From assembly GCA_040002435.1 (NCBI GenBank), contig JBDUEM010000004.1:10552-74551 (forward strand): 64,000 nucleotides of DNA, written 5' to 3'. Origin of the DNA: JANXXV01 sp040002435. Lineage in GTDB: Bacteria; Acidobacteriota; Terriglobia; Bryobacterales; Bryobacteraceae. Shown here one piece after another: positions 34,610-45,152 of this stretch; positions within the stretch are counted from its first letter, which is position 1, and each line of letters starts with the position of its first letter. The notes beneath the pieces are model-generated. The model was not told where the DNA came from and did not search any database. It saw only the letters and a list, made by a program, of their open reading frames with translations. Made by a program: the position numbers and the translations under genes.

Positions 34610-34806
34610 CGCGACGCTTTTTTATAAACCGCAGGGTAGACTCCCTGTGGAGGGCTCAGAGGCACTACGTACTCCTGAAAGTTCGGAGCGTGATAGCCGA
34701 TCATCTCGCTCCCTTCGTAACGTTTCATTCCAACAGGGTCTTTGGAATCGGGGACATCCGCTGCGTGCAGGATCAACACGGAAAACAGAACCGCAAGGTA
34801 GCGCAT
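34507..34806 (-). CDS. OmpA-family protein, N-terminal part (signal peptide) of the same frame-shifted gene
   Basis: From the ATG at 34806 this frame gives a signal peptide (MRYLAVLFSVLILHAADVPD) and about 60 residues of domain (DPVGMKRYEGSEMIGYHAPN, FQEYVVPLSPP) that lead directly into the sequence of the 33848-34609 frame. After the codons TAT AAA AAA the frame gives an unconvincing tail (WKGCLADTAMSRRLDG). One extra A in the A6 run, or a -1 slip of the ribosome, restores a single reading frame (KKSVAVEGLLSRHSYV). It therefore belongs to the OmpA-family gene downstream and is not an independent protein. Confidence 0.75.
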   Translation of the reverse strand: MRYLAVLFSVLILHAADVPDSKDPVGMKRYEGSEMIGYHAPNFQEYVVPLSPPQGVYPAVYKKASRWKGCLADTAMSRRLDGPLPSYSGITGWSFNAWA

Positions 34807-34834
34807 AGCGGAACTCTAGCACACAACAGTATTT

Positions 34835-36040
34835 TTATTCGTAGCGTAGCGCTTCGGTAGGATTCAACTGCGAAGCCCGGCTGGCGGGCAGCAGACCAAA
34901 CACCAATCCGACAATAAACGACACCCCGAACGCCGTCACCACCGACATCATGGAAATCGGAATTTGGATGGATTCCACAAAAAACCGTACGCTCAGCGGC
35001 ACCGCGACCCCGGCCAGGATACCCACCATTCCTCCGCCCACGCTGATGAGCGTCGCCTCAAACAGGAACTGCTGCAGGATCTCGCGGCGGCTGGCGCCTA
35101 CAGCCATGCGCAGGCCGATTTCCCGGGTGCGCTCCGTCACCGTCACCAGCATGATATTCATGATGCCGATTCCCGAGATGATCAGCGCGATGGCCGACAC
35201 CAGAATCAGCACAATAGTGAGAATCAGCGCGATGTTCTTGGCCGCGTCCAGAATCGCCGTCAGGTTCTCCACTTTGTAGCGCGCCCCCGGCCGGTGGCGG
35301 TTCTCAATAATAGTGCGCACTACCTTCGTCAACGGCTCTACATCCGACGGGTTCTTCACCTGGATATACAGCGGGTCAATGCGCTCCACCGGGTTGAAGT
35401 ACTTGATCACCGTGATCGGAATGATCACCGTCTCACTGCTTAGCTCGGAGAGTCCAAAGCTTTCCGTTTTCTCTTTGAACGACCCGATTACCGTGAATTG
35501 CAGCCCGTGCAGTTTCAGGATCTGGCCCACCGCTGCCGACTGGCTCCCGTAAAGCCGCCGCGCCAGCTTCTCCGTCAGCATCGCCACGTGTTGGCGCGTC
35601 GCCACGTCGCTCGCGTCCATAAAGTGCCCGGCCAGCACAATAATGTTGCGCACGAAAGGATATTGGTCGTCCGTCCCGATGATGGCGATGTCTTCCTCAC
35701 GCCCGCCAATGCGAATGCGGTCGTAATTCGTCATGACCGGAGTCGCCGCCGTGATTTTGGACCCCAGCTGCTGGCGCACCGCTTCCAGGTCCGTCATCTT
35801 GACGAAATCGGCCTCCACCTGCGTAGCCGTCTGGCTGCCGGCTTCGTAATTGGCGTAGATGAGATTGGATCCGATGCCGCGAATCTGATCCAGAATGTAA
35901 TCCTGGCTCGTCAGCGAGATGGTGACTACCAGAATGACCGATGCGTTGCCGATCACCAGGCCAAGCGCAGTGAGGAACGTCCGGATTTTGTTAGCACGGA
36001 GCGCGTGAAGGCTGAATCGAAGAGCTTCACCGATTTGCAT
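34835..36040 (-). CDS. MacB/FtsX-type ABC transporter permease
   Basis: 401 residues. An N-terminal membrane helix (ALRANKIRTFLTALGLVIGN) is followed by a periplasmic MacB_PCD domain (~50-250) and a three-helix FtsX domain near 280-395, including GIGIMNIMLVTVTERTREIG, LRMAVGASRREILQQFLFEA and the final LPASRASQLNPTEALRYE. These are standard MacB-type permease features. No ATPase subunit lies next to it; a TPR protein gene is 20 bases upstream and the OmpA-family gene 28 bases downstream. It may serve a mechanotransmission exporter with a TolC-type channel, such as the one at 30581-31858. Confidence 0.9.
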   Translation of the reverse strand: MQIGEALRFSLHALRANKIRTFLTALGLVIGNASVILVVTISLTSQDYILDQIRGIGSNLIYANYEAGSQTATQVEADFVKMTDLEAVRQQLGSKITAATPVMTNYDRIRIGGREEDIAIIGTDDQYPFVRNIIVLAGHFMDASDVATRQHVAMLTEKLARRLYGSQSAAVGQILKLHGLQFTVIGSFKEKTESFGLSELSSETVIIPITVIKYFNPVERIDPLYIQVKNPSDVEPLTKVVRTIIENRHRPGARYKVENLTAILDAAKNIALILTIVLILVSAIALIISGIGIMNIMLVTVTERTREIGLRMAVGASRREILQQFLFEATLISVGGGMVGILAGVAVPLSVRFFVESIQIPISMMSVVTAFGVSFIVGLVFGLLPASRASQLNPTEALRYE

Positions 36041-36060
36041 GGGGGAGGGCCGAACCTTCC

Positions 36061-36915
36061 CTAGACGCCGGAGGCCATTTTCAGCAGCTTCTGAGCCTCG
36101 GCGCGCGACGGATCGTCCGGCGTCAGAGGTGCCTTCAGATACCGTTCCAGCAGCGCCTTTGCCGCTTCCATATTTCGCTTGCTGTGAATATACGCATCGG
36201 CCTTGGCGAACATCACTTTCGGGTCGTTCGGAGAGATTTTCTCTGCCTGTTCAAATACCGCGTCGCTCTCCTGCGTCTTGCCCTGCTTAGACAGGAACTT
36301 GGCCAGATCGATCACGCGGCCCACCTGGCGGGGCGCGAGATCCAACGCCCGCCTCAAGTGCTGCTCGGCGGAACCGAATTCCTTGCGGTGCTCCGCGAGT
36401 ACAGCCAGCGCGAATTGATACTCAGCCGGGTCAAGAGAGCCGATTGTCTGGGTCAGCGCGTCGGCCTTGTCAAGACCGCCGCCAAGGAAACCCGGCGCCT
36501 CCACGTAATACTCAAACAGGTCGTTGATCGCGTCCTTGTTCCGGGGATCGAGCGCCACCGCCTTCTCAAAGCTTTGCCGCGCCTTCGATGCATAGCCGGG
36601 AGCAGTAATAAACGCAGAAGTCTCCGCGCGGCGACCATACGTCTTCCCCAGCCAATGGTGATAAACCGAATTGCTCGGGTCGCTCGCAATCGCCTTCTCG
36701 AAATACTCCTGGGCCTTCTTGAATTCACCCATCATGAAGTAGTTCTTGCCAATCCCTTCCAGCACTGGACCCGACGGCGTCAGCGGCAGCAACACTTTTA
36801 AGGATTCCTGGTAGTGCGTTCGCTCGTAAAGCTGATTTGCGCGGTCGAGATCCGAAGCCGGTGCGGCCGCAAACGCGGACGCGCAGAGAAGCAGACTCGC
36901 AATCCACCCACGCAT
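36061..36915 (-). CDS. Exported TPR-repeat protein
   Basis: 284 residues from the ATG at 36915, which begins a short signal peptide (MRGWIASLLLCASAFAAAPA). About six tetratricopeptide repeats fill the mature protein, for example YFMMGEFKKAQEYFEKAIAS, SKARQSFEKAVALDPRNKDA and GKTQESDAVFEQAEKISPND. It is a periplasmic protein-interaction scaffold of unknown partner. It lies 20 bases upstream of the MacB-like permease on the same strand, so a joint role in an envelope complex is plausible. The upstream 162 bases are shared with the divergent gene at 37078. Confidence 0.8.
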   Translation of the reverse strand: MRGWIASLLLCASAFAAAPASDLDRANQLYERTHYQESLKVLLPLTPSGPVLEGIGKNYFMMGEFKKAQEYFEKAIASDPSNSVYHHWLGKTYGRRAETSAFITAPGYASKARQSFEKAVALDPRNKDAINDLFEYYVEAPGFLGGGLDKADALTQTIGSLDPAEYQFALAVLAEHRKEFGSAEQHLRRALDLAPRQVGRVIDLAKFLSKQGKTQESDAVFEQAEKISPNDPKVMFAKADAYIHSKRNMEAAKALLERYLKAPLTPDDPSRAEAQKLLKMASGV

Positions 36916-37077
36916 AGGAAGACTTCCAACACCCCTTAGATTAGGTACTATTAACATTCTACACGAGCTTGGATGCAACATGGTTCGAAAAGGATACGTC
37001 ATAATAGTGAATGCGGATTGGGTATAGTATTCTGGATCTTGCAGATCCGGAGTGAAGTACAGGAGGTCCGAAACTCT

Positions 37078-38244
37078 ATGAAATTAACTAGACAATACCT
37101 GGCAGGGTTAGCCTTGTGTTTATTCGCGTTTACGGGCAGTTCGCTCGCGCAGACATCCTCCCTGGAGGGTGTGGTGAAAGGCGAAGACGGCCAGCCTTTG
37201 AAGGATGCCGTCATCAACATCGACCGCAAGGATATCAAGGGCCACTACCAGGTCAAAACCAAGAAGAAAGGCGACTATTTTCACGCCGGCCTGCCGCTTG
37301 GGACGTACAAAGTAACACTCGTGGTGGACGGCAAGGAACGCGACTCGGTGGACAATGTAAGGACCCGGCTGGGTGATCCGCTGCCGGTGAATTTCGACTT
37401 GCAGGGCCAGAAGGCACGCGGGGAAGCACAGGCCAAAGCAGTCGAGGCGGGCCAATTGCCGCCCGAGCAGGCCCGCGATATGACGCCGGAGCAGAAGGCC
37501 GCTCTCGAAAAGCAGATCAAGGAACGCGCCGGCGCCATGAAGAAGAATAAGGAGTTGAACGACTCCTTCAACCAGGGCATGGAGGCTCTGAAAGGCAAGC
37601 AGTTCGACGTGGCCGTTACCGCGTTTACCAAAGCTGCCGAATTGGACCCCAATCAGAATGTAATTTGGGGCAATCTGGCCGAGACGTACTCCGAATTGTC
37701 CAAAACCAAGACCGGAGCCGAGAAGGACGCCGCGCTGAACAAGGCTGTCGAGGCCTACAAGAAAGCCATTGAGTTGCAGCCGACAGACGCCAGCTACCAC
37801 AACAACTACGCCCTCACCTTGGCCCGCCTGAACAAGTTCCCGGAAATGCAGGCGGAGTTGACCAAAGCAGTGGAGTTGGATGCTCCGAACGCCGGGCGTT
37901 ACTACTACAACATGGGCGCCGTGCTGGTGAATTCAAATCAGCTTGGACCCGCCTGCGACGCCTTTGACAAGGCGATCGTGGCAGATGCAAATTACGCCGA
38001 CGCGCATTATCAGAAGGCGATGTGCATGACTTCCAAGGCCACCGTGGACAAAGACGGCAAAACAATCTTCCCTGAAGGTACGGACAAAGAATTTCAGGCC
38101 TATCTGCAGTTGAAGCCGGATGGACCCTTTGCGGAATCCTCCAAGGGCATGCTGCAGGCGATGGGCGCGAAGATCGATACCGAATACCGCAATCCGAATG
38201 CGCCCGCGCCAACCAAGAAAGCGGCGCCGGCAAAGAAGAAGTAA
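37078..38244 (+). CDS. Exported protein with carboxypeptidase-regulatory-like and TPR domains
   Basis: 388 residues, starting at the ATG after a strong AGGAGGT. Signal peptide MKLTRQYLAGLALCLFAFTG, cut near SLAQ. Residues ~25-105 form a carboxypeptidase-regulatory-like beta domain (GVVKGEDGQPLKDAVINI, FHAGLPLGTYKVTLVVDG). A charged helical linker (EQARDMTPEQKAALEKQI) leads to four or five TPR units (~155-330). The tail (NPNAPAPTKKAAPAKKK) is Ala/Pro/Lys rich. Proteins of this build are common in acidobacteria; the role is unknown. A GC hairpin follows the stop. Confidence 0.85.
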   Translation: MKLTRQYLAGLALCLFAFTGSSLAQTSSLEGVVKGEDGQPLKDAVINIDRKDIKGHYQVKTKKKGDYFHAGLPLGTYKVTLVVDGKERDSVDNVRTRLGDPLPVNFDLQGQKARGEAQAKAVEAGQLPPEQARDMTPEQKAALEKQIKERAGAMKKNKELNDSFNQGMEALKGKQFDVAVTAFTKAAELDPNQNVIWGNLAETYSELSKTKTGAEKDAALNKAVEAYKKAIELQPTDASYHNNYALTLARLNKFPEMQAELTKAVELDAPNAGRYYYNMGAVLVNSNQLGPACDAFDKAIVADANYADAHYQKAMCMTSKATVDKDGKTIFPEGTDKEFQAYLQLKPDGPFAESSKGMLQAMGAKIDTEYRNPNAPAPTKKAAPAKKK

Positions 38245-38264
38245 AGTACCTGGCCTGGATTACA

Positions 38265-38289
38265 GGGCGGCACGGCTGACCGGCCGCCC
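38265..38289 (+). terminator. Possible weak terminator after the TPR gene
   Basis: A 7-bp GC stem (GGGCGGC / GCCGCCC) with an 11-base loop is followed by TTCCTC rather than a run of T. It lies 20 bases after the TPR stop and 6 bases before the next ATG. Confidence 0.4.
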
Positions 38290-38295
38290 TTCCTC

Positions 38296-38562
38296 ATGTT
38301 TCGCTTCCTCTTCTACCTCATTGTTACCGTCATCATGATCTCCGTGGTCAGGATGATAGCCGGAGTTCTCATGAAAGGCATCGGCGCCTGGTTCTCACCC
38401 GATCAACCGCAGGGCAGGCCCACCGTGCCGGAAGGGGGCGAACTGAAGAAGGATCCTGTTTGCGGAACGTTTGTCTCCACGGCCACCTCCGTCAAGAAAA
38501 GTGTCAGTGGCTCTGTAGTTCATTTCTGTTCCACCGAATGCCGCGACAAATTCCCGGCGTAA
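38296..38562 (+). CDS. Small membrane protein with YHS-like metal-binding domain
   Basis: 88 residues: one N-terminal membrane helix (FRFLFYLIVTVIMISVVRMI) and a C-terminal YHS/TRASH-like motif, KKDPVCGTFV (Cys near residue 55) and VHFCSTECRDKF (Cys near 78 and 82). YHS domains bind metal ions through these cysteines and occur in copper and other metal-handling proteins. No metal transporter is nearby. It lies 17 bases upstream of lpxD on the same strand and may be co-transcribed. Confidence 0.8.
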   Translation: MFRFLFYLIVTVIMISVVRMIAGVLMKGIGAWFSPDQPQGRPTVPEGGELKKDPVCGTFVSTATSVKKSVSGSVVHFCSTECRDKFPA

Positions 38563-38579
38563 TTGTTCCCCCCTTACTA

Positions 38580-39608
38580 ATGAAACTGAGTCAACTGGCA
38601 GATGCTCTTGGATGCGCCCTGAACGGCGATGGCAGCTTGGAAATTTCCGGAGTGGCCGGGATGGAACAGGCCGGCCCCGGACAGATCACCTTTCTGGCAA
38701 ATCCGAAGTACGCGCCGAAAGTAAAGAACACCCGCGCATCGGCCATCCTGGTCTCGAACCCGCTTCCGGACCTGCCCATCGCCACTCTCATCTCCTCGAA
38801 CCCCTATCTCGATTTCGCGCGCGCCCTGGCACTCTTCTATCAGCCTCCGGTACCCCCGGCAGGCATTCATCCGCTGGCATTCGTCCATCCCACGGCGCAG
38901 ATCGGCGAAAACCCATCCATCGGGCCCTTCGCCTCTGTCGGCGCTCAGGTCCAACTGGGGCGCAACGCAGTGTTGCATCCGCACGCCGTGATCTATGAAG
39001 GCGCGGAAATCGGCGACGACTTCCTGGCGCATTCTCACACGGCAGTGCGCGAATTCTGCCGCATCGGCCATCGCGTCATCCTGCAGAACGGCGTGATAGT
39101 CGGCGGAGATGGGTACGGTTTCGCCAAGCGGAAGGACGGTTCTCACCACAAGATTGTGCAGTCGGGCGTTACGGTATTGGAGGATGATGTCGAAATCCAG
39201 ACCCTCAGCTCGGTGGATCGCGCCACAATGGGCGAAACGCGCGTGAAGCGCGGCGCGAAAATCGACAGTCTGGTGCAGATCGGCCATGCCTCGGTCGTTG
39301 GCGAAGACAACATCATCTGCGCGCAGACCGGACTGGCCGGCAGCTCCATTCTGGAGAAGAATGTACTGCTCGCGGGCCAGGTAGGGGTCTCCGGCCACCT
39401 CACCATCCACGACAACGTGATCGTCTACGCACAGAGCGGGATTGGCGGCGACGTCCCGGCGGGCTCCCTTGTTTCCGGCAGTCCGGCATTCGACAACAAG
39501 GAATGGCTCAGGGCGATTACCGCCTTTCAGAAACTGCCCGAGCTGCTCAAGACAGTGCGACAATTGCAAAAGCGCGTGCAGGAACTGGAATCCGCGCAGC
39601 CTGAGTAA
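38580..39608 (+). CDS. lpxD: UDP-3-O-(3-hydroxyacyl)glucosamine N-acyltransferase
   Basis: 342 residues from the ATG at 38580 (MKLSQLADALGCALNGDGSL). The N-terminal uridine-binding domain has GPGQITFLANPKYAPKVKNT. The following left-handed beta-helix shows hexapeptide repeats from residue ~105 (HPTAQIGENPSIGPFASVGA) with the catalytic His region FLAHSHTAVREFCRIGHRVI and the later IDSLVQIGHASVVGEDNIIC. The enzyme adds the second hydroxyacyl chain in lipid A synthesis, so the organism makes LPS. No other lpx gene is adjacent in the window. Confidence 0.95.
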   Translation: MKLSQLADALGCALNGDGSLEISGVAGMEQAGPGQITFLANPKYAPKVKNTRASAILVSNPLPDLPIATLISSNPYLDFARALALFYQPPVPPAGIHPLAFVHPTAQIGENPSIGPFASVGAQVQLGRNAVLHPHAVIYEGAEIGDDFLAHSHTAVREFCRIGHRVILQNGVIVGGDGYGFAKRKDGSHHKIVQSGVTVLEDDVEIQTLSSVDRATMGETRVKRGAKIDSLVQIGHASVVGEDNIICAQTGLAGSSILEKNVLLAGQVGVSGHLTIHDNVIVYAQSGIGGDVPAGSLVSGSPAFDNKEWLRAITAFQKLPELLKTVRQLQKRVQELESAQPE

Positions 39609-39613
39609 AGCCA

Positions 39614-40411
39614 GTGTCCGACTTCGCTGAAAACCACCATCGAGTCCCCGTAGCCTATAAGAACGAGGAATTCGTCGACAGTCCGGATGCGCGGGCCCTG
39701 CGCATTCTCTCGGAATACCTGCAGCCGCTGTCCCAATTCCAAACCGAAAAGATCCAGGACACCATCGTGTTCTTCGGCTCTGCGCGAATCAAGGAAGAGG
39801 GTCCCCTCGGCCGTTACTACAAGGACGCGCGGGAGCTGGCCCGGTTGTTCACGCTCTGGTCCGATGCCCTGCCCGACAATACCCGCCGCTTCGTGGTGTG
39901 TACGGGCGGCGGTCCGGGCATCATGGAGGCCGCCAACCGCGGCGCCAGCGATGCCAATGGCAAGACAATCGGCCTGAATATCGGTTTGCCGTTTGAGCAG
40001 TGGCCGAATCCCTACATCACCCAGGAACTGTCCTTCGAATTTCATTACTTCTTCATGCGCAAATTCTGGTTCGCCTATCTGGCGAAGGCGCTTGTGATTT
40101 TTCCCGGCGGCTTCGGCACCCTGGACGAACTGATGGAAATATTGACGCTTGCGCAGACCCAGAAGCTGGAGAACAAAATCGTCACCGTACTCTACGGGCC
40201 GTCTTTCTGGAAGGAAGTGATCAACTTCGACGCCCTGGTGAAACACGGCGTCATCAGCGCGGACGATCTTGACCTCTTTACATTCGCCGACGACCCGCAA
40301 AGCGCCCTGAAACTGCTGCAGGACGGGCTCACGAAATACTATCTGGAGCCGGAAGGGCCGTTCACGGAACCACCTTCGTCTACACCATCCATCGCCAAAT
40401 CCCGCATTTAG
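39614..40411 (+). CDS. LOG-family (lysine-decarboxylase-like) nucleotide hydrolase
   Basis: 265 residues beginning with GTG. The two family motifs are GGGPGIMEAANRGA and PGGFGTLDELMEIL (PGGxGTxxE). LOG-family proteins cleave the ribose-5'-phosphate bond of nucleoside monophosphates; the group was long mis-annotated as lysine decarboxylase. The extended N-terminus (~50 residues) and FEFHYFFMRKFWFAYLAKAL region match the larger bacterial TIGR00730-like branch. It starts 5 bases after lpxD and 13 bases before the phosphatase gene, so a single transcript is likely. Confidence 0.88.
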   Translation: MSDFAENHHRVPVAYKNEEFVDSPDARALRILSEYLQPLSQFQTEKIQDTIVFFGSARIKEEGPLGRYYKDARELARLFTLWSDALPDNTRRFVVCTGGGPGIMEAANRGASDANGKTIGLNIGLPFEQWPNPYITQELSFEFHYFFMRKFWFAYLAKALVIFPGGFGTLDELMEILTLAQTQKLENKIVTVLYGPSFWKEVINFDALVKHGVISADDLDLFTFADDPQSALKLLQDGLTKYYLEPEGPFTEPPSSTPSIAKSRI

Positions 40412-40424
40412 CGGTGCGGATATC

Positions 40425-42311
40425 ATGAAGATCCGCATCGGCCGAATCGAAATAGCATTTGCGGTTCTTCTCGTCGCCTACTCTGCTTTGACCTTCGTCA
40501 TACCCCACAGCGGTTGGCTGATGCTGCTGAAGTTCGCCGTCTTGGCCCTGGGAAGCTGGGCAGTCATCCGCATTTCTCACGATCTCGTGCGCAAATCCAT
40601 CTGGCGGCTGCGCAACCGCCTCATGGTGGCCTACTTCTTCATCGCCGTCGTTCCCATCATCCTCATCACTACGCTGCTCGGACTGGGCGCCTATCTGGTT
40701 GCCGGGCAGTTATCCACCTATCTGGTAACCTCCGAACTGGACCGCCGCATTGGAGGCCTGCGCACCACCGCCGAATTTCTGCTGCGCGATGATTCGCAGC
40801 GCGAGGAATGGGTCAGCAGCGTTGGACCCTATCTGCAGGCACGCTACCCGGGGGTAGAGATCACGGTGCAGGGTGACCATCCATGGCAGTTCCCGGCCAA
40901 ACCGGCGATTCATCCGCCTCCCGCCACGTGGCCCGAGAACACCGGTCTCATCCTCAAGGATGGCTTGCTCTCTGGCTGGACGCGCATCGTACGCGGCGGC
41001 CACACCATCTCGGTCACCTTTCCAATCACGCGGGAATTTCTCGGCGAACTCGCGCCAGGCCTGGGCGAAACTAACATACTGGAAGGTCTCAACCCCTCGC
41101 GCGCCAGCCTCCTGCATCCATCGCCGCTTCGCATTACATCCAGAAACCGCATTCCGCCCGCGGTGAATGCGCTGGATGTCACGGTGTGGTCGATAGTGAA
41201 AGCTCCTCTGGCCGAATGGGATTCGCCAGGCACCCAAAAGGAAGCGGCGATCGTAGTGCTTACCCGCCCGTCGGCTTTGCTGCGCCAGGTATTCAACCAG
41301 AAAATTGCCTGGGCGGAAGACCTCATTCCGTTTCTCTTTTACTCAGTTGCCATACTGTTTCTAATGGCGGAACTGGCCGCATTGAAAGTCGGAGTTTCCA
41401 TCACCCGTACCATCACCGGAGCCATTCACGATCTGGATGAAGGTACGCAGAAGGTAACCAAAGGCGATTTCTCGCACCGCATTCCGGCGCACGGGTCGGA
41501 CCAGCTGGGCGGACTCGCGGTTTCCTTCAACCAGATGACCGAAAATCTGGAGCGCCTGGTCGAGGTGGAGAAGGAACGCGCCCGGCTGCATGGCGAACTC
41601 GCCATTGCGCGCGAGGTGCAGAATCAGCTCTACCCCAAGTTTGTGCCGAAGATGCAATCTCTCTGCCTCACTGCGCATTGCGATCCGGCGCGGCTGGTTT
41701 CCGGCGATTATTACGACTACCACCAATTGAACGACACTCGAATCGCTCTTGCCGTAGGGGACGTCTCCGGCAAGGGGATCTCGGCCGCGCTGTTGATGGC
41801 CACAATACAGTCATCTTTCCGCATGTTGCTGCGCCTCTCCCCGGATTGCGCCCCGTCGAACCTGGTGTCGCAGATGAACAAGCAGTTGCACGCTCATACT
41901 TCGCCCGAGAAGTTCGCGACGTTTTTCTTCGGCTTCTATGATGAGCCCACCGCCACACTCACCTATACCAACGCCGGGCACTTGCCGCCAATTCTTGTTC
42001 ACCAAGGCACGGCAACCCGCCTGGAGGTAAATGGAATGGTGGTGGGCGCATTCGATTTTGCGGCCTACGGCGAAAGCTGCGTCACCCTGGACCCGGGCGA
42101 TCTGCTGGTTTTCTTCACAGACGGAATCAGTGAGCCGGAGAACGAGTACGGCGAAATGTTCGGAGAGGATCGCCTCACCGAGCTGGCTGTCAGGAACGCG
42201 CATCTGGACGACGTGAAACTGGCCGAAACGATCATCGGAGCGGTGAAGGGCTGGACTGGAGCCGGTGAGCTGCAAGACGACATGACGCTGCTGTTGATGC
42301 GGAGGCGCTGA
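40425..42311 (+). CDS. Membrane SpoIIE/RsbU-type serine phosphatase with HAMP domain
   Basis: 628 residues. Hydrophobic segments at ~10-50 and ~70-95 anchor the N-terminus. A periplasmic region (~105-290) is followed by another membrane helix (LIPFLFYSVAILFLMAELAA), a HAMP domain (ITGAIHDLDEGTQKVTKGDF) and a short coil. The SpoIIE-type PP2C phosphatase domain occupies ~400-628, with EVQNQLYPKFVPKM, the metal-binding YYDYHQL and VGDVSGKGISAAL, LTYTNAGHLPPI and VFFTDGISEPEN. It probably dephosphorylates an anti-sigma antagonist. Its stop codon directly touches the start of the K+ channel gene. Confidence 0.92.
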   Translation: MKIRIGRIEIAFAVLLVAYSALTFVIPHSGWLMLLKFAVLALGSWAVIRISHDLVRKSIWRLRNRLMVAYFFIAVVPIILITTLLGLGAYLVAGQLSTYLVTSELDRRIGGLRTTAEFLLRDDSQREEWVSSVGPYLQARYPGVEITVQGDHPWQFPAKPAIHPPPATWPENTGLILKDGLLSGWTRIVRGGHTISVTFPITREFLGELAPGLGETNILEGLNPSRASLLHPSPLRITSRNRIPPAVNALDVTVWSIVKAPLAEWDSPGTQKEAAIVVLTRPSALLRQVFNQKIAWAEDLIPFLFYSVAILFLMAELAALKVGVSITRTITGAIHDLDEGTQKVTKGDFSHRIPAHGSDQLGGLAVSFNQMTENLERLVEVEKERARLHGELAIAREVQNQLYPKFVPKMQSLCLTAHCDPARLVSGDYYDYHQLNDTRIALAVGDVSGKGISAALLMATIQSSFRMLLRLSPDCAPSNLVSQMNKQLHAHTSPEKFATFFFGFYDEPTATLTYTNAGHLPPILVHQGTATRLEVNGMVVGAFDFAAYGESCVTLDPGDLLVFFTDGISEPENEYGEMFGEDRLTELAVRNAHLDDVKLAETIIGAVKGWTGAGELQDDMTLLLMRRR

Positions 42312-43321
42312 GTGGAAATGCAGCACATCAAGCTCCGGCTGCTGCGGGTCCTGTTGGCCATCGTTGTCGTGCTCACTGTGGGCACCATCGGATATACCGT
42401 AATCGCGGACTATCCACCGTTCGATGCGTTCTACATGGCGCTGATGACCATCACCACGGTGGGCTATGCGGAGGTCCATCCGCTGGGCCACGCGGGTCGC
42501 GTTTTCAACTCGTTCATTATCTTCTTTGGCGTGGTCACCATGTTTCTTGCCGTGGGCGCCACCACGCAGACCATCATTGAGCTGGAACTGAATCAATATT
42601 TCGTAAAGCGCCGGGTGAGGCGAATGATTGAAAAACTGGACAACCATTTCATTATTTGCGGGTTTGGACGTGTCGGCCGCGGTGCGGCCAATGAACTGCA
42701 GCGCGCCGGCGTGCCCTTCATCGTCATCGACAATTTTGAAGACAAGGTGGAGCGTGCAATGAGGTCTGGCATGCTCGCCACATTGGGCGACGCGTCGCGC
42801 GACGAGAATCTGCGCGATCTGGGAATCACTCGCGCCAAGGGCCTGATCGCTGCGCTCTCCACCGATGCCGACAACCTCTTCCTCATTCTCTCGGCGAAGG
42901 GCTTGAACCCCAACCTCATCATTTCCGCCAGGGTCAGCGAGGAAGGGTCGGAGCAGAAGTTCCGCCGCGCCGGGGCGGACTCGGTCTTCGCGCCATACGA
43001 CATCACCGGAACCCGCCTGGCGCAGGCCATCCTGCGGCCGCACGTGTCCACTTTTCTGGATTTCACCACCATGGCCACTGGACTGAATATCAGCATCGAG
43101 CAGGTCCGCGTGTCCGAGCGCAGTGAGTGTATTTCGAAGTCCCTGGGGCAGATTCAACTGCGGCGGCAGGTGGGCGTAATCGTACTGGCAATCCGCAAAG
43201 CGGAAGGAACCATGCTGTTCAATCCGGACGCCGACGCGGAGATTTCCGCCGGTGACTATCTCATCGCCATGGGCGACCCGGCGCAGTTGCGCCAGCTCGA
43301 AGAATTGCTCGCGGAGGCACG

Positions 43322-43325
<4 letters not shown>
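42312..43325 (+). CDS. Potassium channel protein with RCK (TrkA-N/TrkA-C) domains
   Basis: 337 residues starting with GTG. Two membrane helices flank a selectivity filter in MTITTVGYAEVHPLGH (TVGYAE). The cytoplasmic RCK_N domain begins with FIICGFGRVGRGAANELQRA, a dinucleotide-binding loop, and TrkA_C follows (~255-337). This is the MthK/Kch-type architecture; ligand binding to RCK would gate K+ flow. The stop overlaps the next start (ATGATG) by 4 bases and the start directly follows the phosphatase stop, so the three genes are translated together. Confidence 0.93.
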
Positions 43326-44732
<1,407 letters not shown>

Positions 44733-44752
<20 letters not shown>

Positions 44753-45152
44753 CTCAGAGGAAGAAACCATCGCGCTGGGACAGAAGCTGGCAGCCGAACT
44801 GACGCGCCCCGCCGTAGTGCTCTTGATCGGCAATCTCGGAGCCGGCAAGACCACGCTCGTCAAGGGCCTCGCGCTCGGTCTCGGAGCCGCGGTTCCCGAT
44901 GAAGTCACCAGCCCCACCTTCACCCTGATTCACGAATACGGAAGCGCGGTGTATCACATCGACCTCTACCGCCTGGATACAGCGCGTGAAGTGGCATCCT
45001 TGGGCCTCGATGAAATCTTCGACCGCGAAGACGCTGTGGTGCTCATCGAATGGGGCGAACGCTTCCCGGAGTTGATGCCCCCCGACCGCATCGAGATCCG
45101 CATCGAGGGGCACGAAGATCAGCGCGAGATCGTCTTCAGCAGAAACGCGTAA
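44733..45152 (+). CDS. tsaE: tRNA threonylcarbamoyladenosine biosynthesis ATPase TsaE
   Basis: 139 residues beginning with GTG at 44733, with CGGAGG 14 bases upstream. A P-loop lies near residue 33 (IGNLGAGKTTLVKGLALG), followed by the switch-like SPTFTLIHEY and the family signature HIDLYRLD, then VVLIEWGERFPEL. TsaE is the ATPase partner of TsaB/TsaD in making t6A37 of ANN-decoding tRNAs. The last 34 bases overlap the 3' end of the convergent oligopeptidase gene. Confidence 0.93.
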
